From Drosophila pseudoobscura (Eukaryota > Arthropoda > Insecta > Diptera > Drosophilidae), in the NCBI RefSeq assembly GCF_009870125.1, contig NC_046683.1, positions 22,143,001 through 22,207,000 of the forward strand: a DNA stretch of 64,000 nucleotides, given 5' to 3'. The translations under genes and the position numbers were made by a program. Of the stretch, positions 49,531 to 59,395 are shown in pieces. Position 1 is the first letter of the stretch. The number at the start of each line of letters is the position of its first letter. The notes under the pieces are model-generated. The model had not been told where the DNA came from, did no database searches, and was given only the letters and a program-made list of their open reading frames with translations.

Positions 49531-51877
49531 ATGTCTGTGAGACTGTTGACCGTGCGACTGATCAAACATGGTCGCTACATTCTGCGCAGCTACTGTCATC
49601 GTGAGATACACGCCAACATTTTGGAACCAAACCCCTTGAAAACACGCAGTAAGCGAGGCTTTCCCCTACCATCCTCCTCCGCCAATGTAGCCCGGGTAAG
49701 CCGAAGAGTACGGAGCGAACTTTCAAGCATAATGGCAACCCATTATATCCATTGCAGAATACACCGCAGCAGGTGGTCAGGTCAGCACCACCGCCGGCCA
49801 GTGTCTTGCCTCGCAATGGCGTCCCTCCCGCTGGGAGTGGACTGTTTCGCTTCGGGCAGCATGCACGCAAGCTTTTCATCGACAACATTTTGAGTCGCGT
49901 GACCACAAACTACTCTGAGGAGCTGCGCAAGCGAGCCACTCGTAAACTATTCTATGGAGACTCAGCTCCGTTCTTTGCTCTAATTGGAGTGAGCCTCGCC
50001 ACCGGATCAGGGGTCCTCAGCAAGGAGGATGAGCTCGAGGGCGTTTGTTGGGAGATACGCGAGGCTGCAAGCCGTCTGCAGACTGCATGGAACAAGGACG
50101 ATATTTCCGAGACCCTTAACAGCAACTTCACTATCGACGACCTCGAAGTAGGAGCGCCCATAGCCAAAGGTTGTGCGGCAGTTGTCTACGCGGCTAACTT
50201 CAAGAAAGGCCAAAATATACCGGTCTCAGATCTTGGCAATTCGGAAGTGCCCCAAATTACATCAGTGCATTCTGCAGCAAGTGCGACGACTACCTGGCGC
50301 CATGAGATGATGTCGCCACTACAAAATATGTCCCGGTTTGTGCATAACTTTGGCGGCTCTGTGGACAGCATCTTAACCTATAGCCAACCCTCGGCGGCGA
50401 CCGATTTTGTGGGTGCTCTGAAGCGAGAACAGGAGCGCTTGTCCATCCCAGAGGATCACTCTCAGCCAGCAGACTTGTCCCCTGGCTACAATATGGTAAA
50501 TCCCTACAATATGGTAAAAATATCTCGAATCTGACCTGCATTGAATCCTTTTAATCTTTTTCCACAACAGAGCCCACTGCTGGATACCAAACTGGAAAGC
50601 TCCATCAGCACCTATCCGCTGGCTCTCAAGATGATGTTCAACTACGACATCCAGAGCAACGCCCTGTCCATACTCCGCGCTATGTATAAGGAGACGGTAC
50701 CGGCCCGCCAACGGCGCATGAACACGGCAGCTGAGGAGTGGGAGCGCCTGCTGCAGAGCCAGACACTTGTGCTGCCTCCGCACCCGAATATCGTGTGCAT
50801 GTTCGGCTTCTTCTGCGACGAGGTGCGCAACTTTCCCGACGGTCATCTGCTTTACCCGATCGCCCAGCCACAACGGATTAATCCACAGGGCTATGGCCGG
50901 AACATGTCCCTGTATTTACTCATGAAGCGCTACGACCATAGCCTACGCGGCCTGCTCGATAACCAGGATTTGAGCACACGCACTCGCATCCTGCTGCTGG
51001 CGCAAATGCTGGAGGCTGTCACCCACCTCAACCGCCACGGGGTCGCCCATCGCGATCTAAAGTCTGACAATGTGCTTATCGAGCTTCAAGATGACGAGTC
51101 GCCCGTGCTGGTTCTATCCGACTTTGGCTGCTGCTTGGCGGATAAGGTCCATGGCCTGAGGCTGCCCTATGTTTCTCACGACGTCGACAAGGGCGGAAAT
51201 GCTGCATTGATGGCGCCAGAGATTTTTAACATGATGCCGGGTCCGTTTGCGGTGCTAAACTATGGCAAAGCCGATCTGTGGGCCTGCGGTGCCCTGGCCT
51301 ACGAGATTTTCGGTATGCGTAATCCTTTTTACTCAAGCAGCGGCGGCCTCGCACACGAGCGCGGGGAGCTCACGTACTCGCTTCGGAACAGCGACTACAA
51401 GCAGGAGCAGCTGCCGCCTATGTGCGATGCGTGCCCGCCGTTGCTCCAACATCTGGTCTACAACATCCTCAATCCCAACCCGTCGAAACGGGTCAGTCCG
51501 GACATTGCAGCGAACGTGGTCCAGCTCTTCCTTTGGGCGCCCTCGAACTGGCTCAAGGCCGGGGGCATGCCCAACAGTTCCGAGGTGAGTTTGTCTCGGT
51601 CTCTTGCTCAATCACTCAACCGGAAGTGATTATCGGTCTTTCTTCACTCTTGCAGATTCTACAATGGCTGCTGTCGCTCACCACGAAGATAATGTGTGAG
51701 GGACGCCCCTGCCTGGGCGCTGGAAGCATTAAGATGACCGGCGGCACCATTGGAGCCAGCACGAACGGACAGAGAGCCTACGTGGAGTATTTGCTGATCT
51801 GCAGCTTTCTGGCGCGCGCGCGCCTGCGTCGCATACGCGGAGCACTTAACTGGATCCAGAACGTGGTGGCCCCGTAG
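49531..51877 (+). CDS. Pink1: PINK1 mitochondrial Ser/Thr kinase
   Basis: Four exons in phase: 49531-49695, 49758-50495 (or to 50513), 50571-51584 and 51656-51877, giving 712 or 718 residues against about 720 in D. melanogaster. The N-terminus is a basic mitochondrial targeting signal ([16 protein letters not shown]), followed by a hydrophobic segment near residue 126 ([14 protein letters not shown]), where the PARL cut lies in the family. The kinase domain has insertions in its N-lobe ([28 protein letters not shown]), then HRDLKSDN (about 461-468), the DFG motif in SDFGCCLAD (about 485) and ALMAPEIF. The C-terminal extension ends [13 protein letters not shown]1 phosphorylates ubiquitin and parkin on damaged mitochondria. 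The end of exon 2 has two donors 18 nt apart. Confidence 0.94.
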
Positions 51878-52010
51878 ATGCCCCGCCCCGTACACAGATG
51901 TTTCGTTTACTTGTTACTCTGATAAAATCAAATGGAAAAGCGTGTGATACCTATATTTTACATATGTATTTATAAACAATTCGAAATTAACCGCACTACC
52001 ACAAACTTTT

Positions 52011-52576
52011 CTACTGGTCGTCCATCCCCAAGGTGGTGATCAGGCCCATCAGGTCCTGGCTTTGGTTGAGAAACATTTTTATCTCGGTAAAGTTCTTTCG
52101 ACGAGGACTCATGTCAATTAGGTTGATATGACCGCCATTGCACTGAACTGTCACAGATCGATTGCCGCCAAAATCGAACATATAGAGAGTCTTGCAGTCC
52201 GCGTCTCGTATGGGCATTAAGGTGCAGCCAAGGTTATGGAGGTTCTGCACTATGCAGGCGAAGGCGTCCTCCACATTTCTTTCTTTACCTGAGAAGCAGA
52301 CAGTGGATATTGTATGGGGTTGATATGATAATGTTGTCCCTGGAACCTACCCAATGAATCTATGCGCATTTGGAGCGCTTGTTCTTCCAGCTGTGCTTCC
52401 TGATGATCTTTGCTCAGCTTCAAGTTGCGCTCGTTGAGGGCTGTGGCTGACTGTGGCCAGGACTTGGCTTGCTCAATGCTCTCGATGGTATCATCTACAA
52501 ATTTTATAATATGCTGGTGGGCCCCTTGGACGCTGTTTAGCTCCTGCTTCAGAGATTTTGTGTTGATATCTTTCAT
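52011..52576 (-). CDS. Small coiled-coil + globular protein, possibly Spc24/Spc25-like kinetochore subunit
   Basis: Two exons in phase (52576-52351 and 52288-52011) give 167 residues. The first 75 residues are helical and heptad-rich (SVQGAHQHIIKFVDDTIESI, LNERNLKLSKDHQEAQLEEQ). The remainder looks like a small alpha/beta domain, with strand-like runs LGCTLMPI, LYMFDFGG and SVTVQCNGGHINLID, then a last helix (NFTEIKMFLNQ). This plan, a coiled coil followed by an RWD-like head, fits Spc24/Spc25 of the NDC80 kinetochore complex. The family call is an inference from fold impression, not from a motif. The gene is convergent with Pink1 (133 bp between stop codons), and a DRE lies at 52,663-52,670. 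Confidence 0.7.
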
Positions 52577-52960
52577 TTTGAATTATCAGTGTTGGGTCGT
52601 TCATGAACGAACGATGAAAAAGGAACTATTCACTGGAGTGAACGGAATGAATAACTTCAGCATATCGATATTTTTTGCTCATGAATGAATATGATATTCC
52701 TCGATACTTATATACGGTATAGAATTAATAGCTTGCTAGCACCCTCAGCACTGAAAAAACAATTGTATCCGATACATTTTTGTATTCAGTTTTATTCAAT
52801 ACAAGTAAATTTTTAGGTACTCACTTGTATTATATTAGTTATAACATGTGTTTAAACAAAAAAGGAATAAATGGGATGAGATTGTCACGGAGGCACAATC
52901 AGTTCCTATCGATAAAAAAGCGATATTATCGAAATGTGAACACAATTAAAATTTATTTGT
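52577..52960. promoter_or_regulatory. Short spacer with DRE boxes, 3' of DPH7 and 5' of the Spc24-like gene
   Basis: TATCGATA occurs at 52,663-52,670 and 52,907-52,914, with a palindromic CGTTCATGAACG close to the minus-strand start at 52,576. The first DRE is 87 bp upstream of that start. Confidence 0.5.
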
Positions 52961-54040
52961 TTATTCCGTCTGGGAACAGCCAAGATCAAAGCTGCTCACG
53001 CACATTTTGTGATCATAGAAGGAGCAGGTGGCCATGTGCATTAGTCCATCGCCCTCGGATAGACTCGGATTCCAGTCTGCGCCATAACATATGCTCGAAT
53101 GTTCGTCGTATGTGCCCAGCATCGTTACTGCCGAATTCTCCAGGTCGAGTTGAACGACACTAAAATTATTGTACATGCAGGCGGCCAGGATGATCTCCGC
53201 TCGATTGGGGTGCGGCTTGAGGCGCCAGATTCCACCCCCCAGATTCACTTCGGCCAGCGAGCGCTTCATCATGCGCGTGTCAAAGACACGCAGCTGTTCA
53301 TCATAGCTGCCCGTGAGTAGTTGGTAATCATGCTTCGGATGGCTGAGCAGGCAGGTAACGCCTGCCTGGTGCGCCCTGTTCGTCCACACAAGCTGCTCCG
53401 TGCGCAAATCACGGGCCTGGAGGAGGCAATCGTCGCCACCACTGTACACGCGATGCGGTGTCCAGCGGTCAAAAACACAAGTCCAGGCCTCAAAGCTGTG
53501 TGCATTCCATGCGCTGAGGACGAACAGTTTTCCCTGCGGGGTGTAGCGCAAAAGGTTGATGTTTCCTTTCGAGTCCGAGACTACCAGCTGTAATTCATCT
53601 CCATCGCGTTGCCAGTCCAAGGCCAGGGCCAGTGGAGCCTCAGCAGTTGGCTCCGCAGCCGTCAGACCTAAGCACATCCGTCTTTGCAGTTGCTTTTCAT
53701 CCGACAGCAGCTCGTAGATTTCTACCTCTCCCAAGGCGTTGGCTGTGGCCAGAAGTGGGCCACTGTCGATGCTCCATGCTGGTAACCACTTCATATCCAG
53801 AACTGCCGCCGTCTCAATACTCTGCACCCGCTCTAGTGCTCCGCTCCCTGTGTCAAAATGGTAGAGGTAAACGCGTCCCTTGCGGGGCCGGTTCTTGGTG
53901 GTGACTTCGTTCTCTTCCGCTTCAACCAGCTGGTAGGTTCCGCAAGCAAAGTAGGCATGGTGACCATCCTGAGCACACCACTCCACGGAATCTGCCGAGT
54001 AGTTTGTATCCACGCTGTGCAATGTTCTGAACCTAGCCAT
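52961..54040 (-). CDS. Dph7: DPH7/WDR85-type WD40 protein (diphthamide synthesis)
   Basis: A single exon with 359 residues from the ATG at 54,040. The frame stays open upstream, but that part covers a DRE and non-protein-like sequence, so this start (MARFRTLHSVDTNYSADSVE) is preferred. WD40 blades are visible: VYSGGDDCLLQARDLR, then HQAGVTCLLSHP and LLTGSYDEQLRVFDTR, IWRLKPHPN and the closing YDEHSSICYGADWNP. The YSADSVEWCP-like N-terminus and GSYDE-RVFDTR block are typical of DPH7, the methylesterase that acts on methylated diphthine before the final amidation of eEF2. D. melanogaster CG3184 is the likely ortholog; the symbol is from memory. A DRE (54,086-54,093) lies 46 bp upstream. Confidence 0.88.
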   Translation of the reverse strand: MARFRTLHSVDTNYSADSVEWCAQDGHHAYFACGTYQLVEAEENEVTTKNRPRKGRVYLYHFDTGSGALERVQSIETAAVLDMKWLPAWSIDSGPLLATANALGEVEIYELLSDEKQLQRRMCLGLTAAEPTAEAPLALALDWQRDGDELQLVVSDSKGNINLLRYTPQGKLFVLSAWNAHSFEAWTCVFDRWTPHRVYSGGDDCLLQARDLRTEQLVWTNRAHQAGVTCLLSHPKHDYQLLTGSYDEQLRVFDTRMMKRSLAEVNLGGGIWRLKPHPNRAEIILAACMYNNFSVVQLDLENSAVTMLGTYDEHSSICYGADWNPSLSEGDGLMHMATCSFYDHKMCVSSFDLGCSQTE

Positions 54041-54085
54041 TTTAGAGCTGGCAAGACTTTGAATCGATTGCGATTTTCTTACGGC

Positions 54086-54093
54086 TATCGATA
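54086..54093. promoter_or_regulatory. DRE box, DPH7 promoter
   Basis: Exact TATCGATA inside CTATCGATAG, 46 bp before the DPH7 start codon. Confidence 0.6.
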
Positions 54094-54169
54094 GACCCCA
54101 TACACCCAGCATTTCAAAAATATGCATTTCTTATTATATTTATTTGTATTTGTTGCTAATTTAAAAAAA

Positions 54170-54787
54170 TTAATAACACAGTCACACAAAAAAAAGTGTG
54201 GTGCGCGGCTGACCAGAGTACCATACCCCCACGTATTTTGGTGCGCTGAACACGAATCCAAGGTCAGAATTTCCCCATAGCGCCAGGCTATTTTTTCCAA
54301 CCTTAAAAAAAAAAAATGTCATCGAAATATGATGGAAATTTTTTGATCAGATTTGATTGAAACACGTTTTTTGGGGTCGATAAATATGAATTTAAAGTCG
54401 GACAAAAATTTAAAGTGGTGGATCCAACATGGCCGGGTTCACTTCAAACGAATAGCTCTCCGACCTTGCGACATTTACATCTACATTTTCGTCCTCTATA
54501 TAGATCTTTTGAAGAGAAAAGCACTCTCGAAACAAGAAAACTGACATCAAATTCGAAATCAGCGACCCCAAAAAACCACCGAGTAACGAGTTTCAAGCGA
54601 ATATAATAAGTTTTTCAACTAATTTGCCACCATATTTTGACCATATTGGTTGGAGGTAAGAACAAAAAGAACCTGGTGTGATGGAGCAAATCTGACCTTG
54701 GATTCGTGTTTAGCGCATCAAAATACGTGGGGGTATGGTACTCTAGTCAGCCGCGCACGACACTTGTTTGTGGGTCTGTGTAATTAA
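54170..54787. mobile_element. Fold-back/MITE-like element with about 100-bp terminal inverted repeats
   Basis: The left arm (54,170-54,271) and right arm (54,688-54,787) are inverted copies. Both contain TACCATACCCCCACGTATTT and AACACGAATCCAAGGTCAGA on opposite strands, with only a few mismatches. A second, weaker inverted pair lies inside (54,366-54,402 and 54,541-54,577, sharing TTTTTTGGGGTCG), so almost the whole element can fold on itself. There is no transposase ORF. Ends read TTAATAACACAG and CTGTGTAATTAA, so the target duplication could be TA or TTAA. Family unknown. Confidence 0.8.
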
Positions 54788-55356
54788 TACATAAATCTAC
54801 TTAGTGATCTGGTTACGCACTACATACTCTGGATTAGGATTAGTTGATCTCACTTCACATTTAGTTGTGCTGTGTTATCGGACAGCACCGTTTCTCTCTC
54901 GATAGTCGTGACGGTAGGGCGCGCTGCTCCTCCATGCTTACATTTCTTGAGGGGATTCCTCTCCATATCGGCTCTGCTTTCGGGGGCGTCACAATTTCCT
55001 CTTGCTTGAGAGATGATGGTGGGTAAATGGTAATTGTGTGGTATGCTTAAACCAAAACCAAGCATCCTTTGGTAAACATATCCTTTCTAACCTAAAAGTA
55101 GACACAGCTGCCGCTCGTCTTCGCAGTCCCTCCCACTTTTTACACGGACAAACACAAAATTCCACAACGCAGAAAAAAAACACTCTTATTCCTAGCTATA
55201 GACACTTTTTCGCACGGATTTCTCCGTCCTGGGGATCCCTATGGACCTAGCGATCAACTGGTTGCGCAAAACTTAACTTGGATCGCCAGGCACACCGCAG
55301 GTCTAATCGATCGCTTCATAGCGACTCATGGCGCACCTATTGCGCCTCCTCGACTC

Positions 55357-57057
55357 TCATTTGGTTTTCATCACGATGATCGGCTCGAGTATCTTCAGCA
55401 TGTCGTTGTTTTCGGGTGCCCCGGTGCCATTGCCACCACCGCCCCCAGCATTGGATCCCCCACCAGACGCAGAACCTCCTACTGTGACTCCTGTACCTCC
55501 GCTGGCAGCGGCATACTCCTTGACAGTCTGCAGCTTGCTGTAGCCTTGCTGATGCTGTCCGAGTGTCACCAGGCGGTGCTGCTGGTTAAGCACGATGGCC
55601 TCATGATGGGGGTGCTGCTGGAGGTTGCCGGCAATCTGGTGGATCTCGTGCTGCTGCAGTTGAAGCGACGCAAGCTCGTCGTTGGAGCCATCGCCGTCCA
55701 GCTGCGAGTCTGACTTGACCACGGTCACGAAACTGTCGCCGGAACCAACGCCTACGCCGTCATCCGTCTCGTAAAGCTGTTCCGAGGTCTCCTCCTCCGT
55801 CTTGGCCCGGAACTCGGCGCTGGCGGAGCTGCTGCGCGGCGTGTGGCTGCGCATTCGTCGCATTCTAGCGTACTCGGCCTGCTTGGAGAGCCGCTCCTTA
55901 CGCTCATCGTTGTTTTCTGTGGCCCGAATTTGCGCTCGCTTCAACCGTGCCCGCTCGCTCAATTTCTGTAGCCGCACGGCTCGCTGTTCCGGCGTCTCGT
56001 TTGCCCGAACCGCCCGCTGATGGGCTGCCATCTTGTCCAGCCGTAGGCGCTTTTCATCCTCTGTCTCGTACTTGTTGGGTCCGCTGCGTCGTGGCGTGCC
56101 AGGCGACCTGTTGTCTCCATCCGCCGTGGAATGTACATGTATATGGCCCTGTGATCCTCCAAGATCCTGCTGCTGAGTCGGCTGGGCGAGGGGCCGGCCC
56201 CGTCTTGGAGTGGTGCTCAGCTGGGGGACAGCGAGCATCTGGTTTAGCTCGTGCTCCAGCAGGGTGTTTACCTTTAGCTGCTCCTCGCCGCCCGAGTGGC
56301 TCACCATTACGTTCTTCCTCGGCCTCCCACGACCAACCGTCGCCACGATCTGCTCCTGCGGCTGCTGGGGTTGCTGCTGCTGATGGCCCAGGCTTGTGAC
56401 GGTCAGCGTGGGATTGGTGGAGGTCGCCGTGAGTATGTTGTACTGGCCCGTCGAAGTGGGACTGCTCCCGCCGCTGGCACTGGCAAAGTGGACCGGTGTG
56501 AAGGGCGGCGGCACTGCGCTCGGCCCGATTCCCAGCTGGAAGCCATTGTGGTACATGGGGTAGTAGGCGGTAGTGGTGGTGGTCCCACCGGTTCCCCCCG
56601 TTGACACCGACCCCACCCCGGCCGCACTAACGTTCGACGTCGTCACGGTGGTGCTTGCAGTGTTGGTGTTGCTGGGAAAGGTGGCCAGGTAGGGGAACTG
56701 GTTGTAGAGGGGCGTTGCTTGTCCCGCCGACTTGAGGACCTTCTGCTGCTGGTCGCCCCCGCCGGTGGTCATGATTACCTTGGCCTCGTTCTGTCCCAGA
56801 CTAACAGACCTGCTGTTGTCGCTGGTCCCGCTCGTTCCTGCGGAGGACACCGTTACCGTTCCAGCTGTTGCATTGTTGCCGTTGGCCGACTGCGAATTGT
56901 TGTGAGATTGTCGGTGCGAGTGAGGTGGTACAATAGACGGAGAGAGGGAAAGAGATAGAAAGTGAGGTTAGATCAGCTGCCTTCATGACTGGTTGGTAAA
57001 CGAGAATGAATGAATGAGAAAGAGAGATGGTAATGATATTGACGACGATGAAGCAGT

Positions 57058-57093
<36 letters not shown>

Positions 57094-58372
57094 CAGCGCA
57101 AAGCTAACAACGGTAGAGATCAACCGTTAGAAAAGCAATAAAAGGACATTTCGCCAGAATTTCTTCTTTCCTTCGTGAAATTTAAAATCGAATTAAAAGA
57201 CACTTTTTTTAGATTTGGTTCTTGTTGGTAAAACGTTTCTTGATTTTTTCCATTTTCATTACATCTCTTCTACATTATCTACGCTCTAAATTGTTAATTA
57301 ATTAATTTTAGACTGATCTTACAACCACTCTCCCACCGGCCAGAGTTTATGTTTTTGTGCATGTGTGTGTTCGCGTGTGTTAGGGGAAACCGAACAAAAA
57401 TTATTAGAAAAAGTAACGGACAACAATTTAAAAACATTAACAAAACGGATAAAAGTGTCAAGTTGGCGTGGTTCGAAATGGGCGTTGGGTCATTGGCCCA
57501 TTCCTCTTAAGGAACAAAAACAAAGCAGCTCTGACTCCTGAGGCAGCTCTGCTTGTCCGGGTTTCTGTCTTTCTCGGTCTGTTTGTCGTGTATTGTGTCT
57601 GTGTCCATACTGAGACGAAGCTTTCAAGCTCGAGCTCGAACTCGAACTCTAACTCAAATTCAATTTCGATCTTTGACAGTTGCTTGTGGAGTGCGTTGCA
57701 GTGTGTGTGTGTGTGAAGAGTTATCGATGACGGTATCGATCTACCCGATCTCTGCTATGGCTGCTGCATACGCACCTGAAGTTCCTGCTTCTTGGCGTAC
57801 TTGTGCGGATATAGTTCCAGCGGTCCGGAAGCAATGCTGAAGTGCGGTACGTGCGCCTGCAGCAGCTTAGGTCCCTTGCCCGGGTCCTCGCCGTAAATCT
57901 GCTGAACGAATATGCTTCCCTGATCGCCGCCACTCTCTAAGAGAGTGGCCGTCACCTGCTGCTGCTGCTGGCCGGCGATAGCGTACCGCTGCTGCACCTG
58001 CTGCTGCTGTTGCAGCTGTTGCTGCTGCGCCTGCTGTTGGAGCTGCTGCTGTTGTTGTTGGGGGGTCTGAGGCTCCTGCTTGAGTTGCATGGGTGGACGA
58101 GTGAGGCCATGGGCGATGAACATGCCCTGACCGTTAAACGCCTCATAGGTGATGGCCGAGATCGAGTGCTGCATCTGCTGCAGATCCTCGCCGACAGCCT
58201 GGGGCGTGCTGGCGCTGCTTCCGGGTCCTGCTCCAGTTCCGGGTGCGGGCGTGCTCGATGCCTGAGGGGCGGATACCGTCGTAACGTTTGCCTGGTTTAA
58301 ATTAATATTATGTTCATTATTACAATTAGCTGCCGCCGCTGCGGCGGCTGCTGCTGCTGCAACAGCCAACAC

Positions 58373-58408
<36 letters not shown>

Positions 58409-59395
58409 GGCGGTCGTCGTTGCCGTTGACGATGAGGAGGACGTCGTCGTAACCACCACCGACGACACTGCACCGTGCACATGCTTCAATATCTTTTTCT
58501 TTTCTCTGACCTTTTTGGCGTAGTCGTTCAGCTTTCTCAGTCTTTCCTTCCGCTCCTCCGGTGACTCGTTGGCGATCCGCTGGCGCGCCCGGGCCGCCAT
58601 CTCGGCCAGCCGCTGTTTTCGCTGATCGGACGACTCGCTGGCTCGGTAATTGCGCATCCGCTCGGCCAGCTTGCACAGCCGCTTTGACCGCTGGTCGGGC
58701 GACTCCATGGCCCGACGCAGACGCTGTCGCGCCGCATTTCTTACCAACCGCATCGCACGCTCGATCTCCGACTCGTTCTGACGTCTCTGCCGGTTCGCCT
58801 CCGCATTGCGCAGCAGCCGCTTCCGGTACTCGTCTTCGCTCTCTCGCTGTCGTCGCTCGCGCATCCTCTCAGCATTTCTGGCCAGGCGGCGCTGGCGGGC
58901 CTCGGGGCTCTCGTTCCAGCGCTGTTGATGCGTCGATGTCCCGGTGACTGAGGCGGAGCTGGCACTCACGCTCGACGTGGGCCCTAACGGCGTAGGCGGC
59001 GGCTGTTGTTTCAATGAAAGGGGCTGCTGGTGTGTGTAGGCGGCGGGTAAACTGAGTTGCAGCTGCTGATGCTGGAACTGCAGCTGATCCTGCTGCTGCT
59101 GGAGATGATGCTGCTGCTGTTGTTGGAACTGCTGCTGCTGCTGATGATGCTGCTGCTGTTGTTGCTGAACGTGCTGCTGTTGCTGTTGCTGCTGCTGTAG
59201 CTGTTGCTGGTGATGGGTGGAGAGGGGTACCAACAGCGCTGAGGGATGCTCGATGAGTAGGCGTGCATTGGGTCCATTGATAGCCAGCACATGGGTGGCG
59301 TACTGATGCTGCTGCTGGGGATGCTGCTGCTGCTGCTGCTGTTGGTGATGGTCAAGTGTGGGCTCTATTTTTATCCCATTGGGATCTGGTTCCAT
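55357..59395 (-). CDS. STPR-repeat DNA-binding protein with polyQ and AT-hooks
   Basis: Two exons, 59395-57776 (540 codons) and 56889-55357 (510 codons plus stop), join in phase across an 886-bp intron (GTGCGT donor, CGCAG acceptor), giving about 1,050 residues. Exon 1 has polyQ tracts, then six consecutive 23-residue STPR repeats (about 162-299; first unit [20 protein letters not shown]), a poly-Ala run and more Gln. Exon 2 has two AT-hook cores (VGRGRPRKN near 726, PRRGRPLAQ near 768) and three more STPR units (about 815-887), one with a 4-residue insert. STPR domains were defined in silkworm FMBP-1, a fibroin-gene binding factor. A nuclear DNA-binding role is likely. The D. melanogaster CG14440-CG14442 genes in this neighbourhood are the likely relatives. 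The joint of the two exons is inferred; they could instead be parts of separate isoforms. Confidence 0.75.
56890..57775 (-). other. Intron of the STPR gene
   Basis: It runs from the GTGCGT donor after the codons for KKQELQ to the first AG after a long pyrimidine tract. It carries a (CA)n run at 57,059-57,090 and near-DRE cores near 57,723 and 57,735. Confidence 0.55.
57059..57090. repeat. (CA)n microsatellite
   Basis: Sixteen uninterrupted CA units in the STPR gene intron. Confidence 0.92.

Larger units (their letters stand above)
54041..55356. other. Intergenic region with DPH7 promoter, fold-back element and STPR-gene 3' UTR
   Basis: The left edge has the DPH7 DRE, the centre is a 618-bp inverted-repeat element (54,170-54,787), and the right part is probably 3' UTR of the minus-strand STPR gene. 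No coding sequence was seen. Confidence 0.5.

Noticed and set aside
53099-54094. Plus-strand open frames opposite DPH7
   Set aside because: Shadows of the DPH7 coding strand.
54041-54127. In-frame N-terminal extension of DPH7
   Set aside because: It would translate across the DRE promoter box, and the family start matches the ATG at 54,040.
56851-56960. In-frame extension above the second STPR exon
   Set aside because: It is a pyrimidine-rich tract with no Met, better read as the 3' end of an intron.
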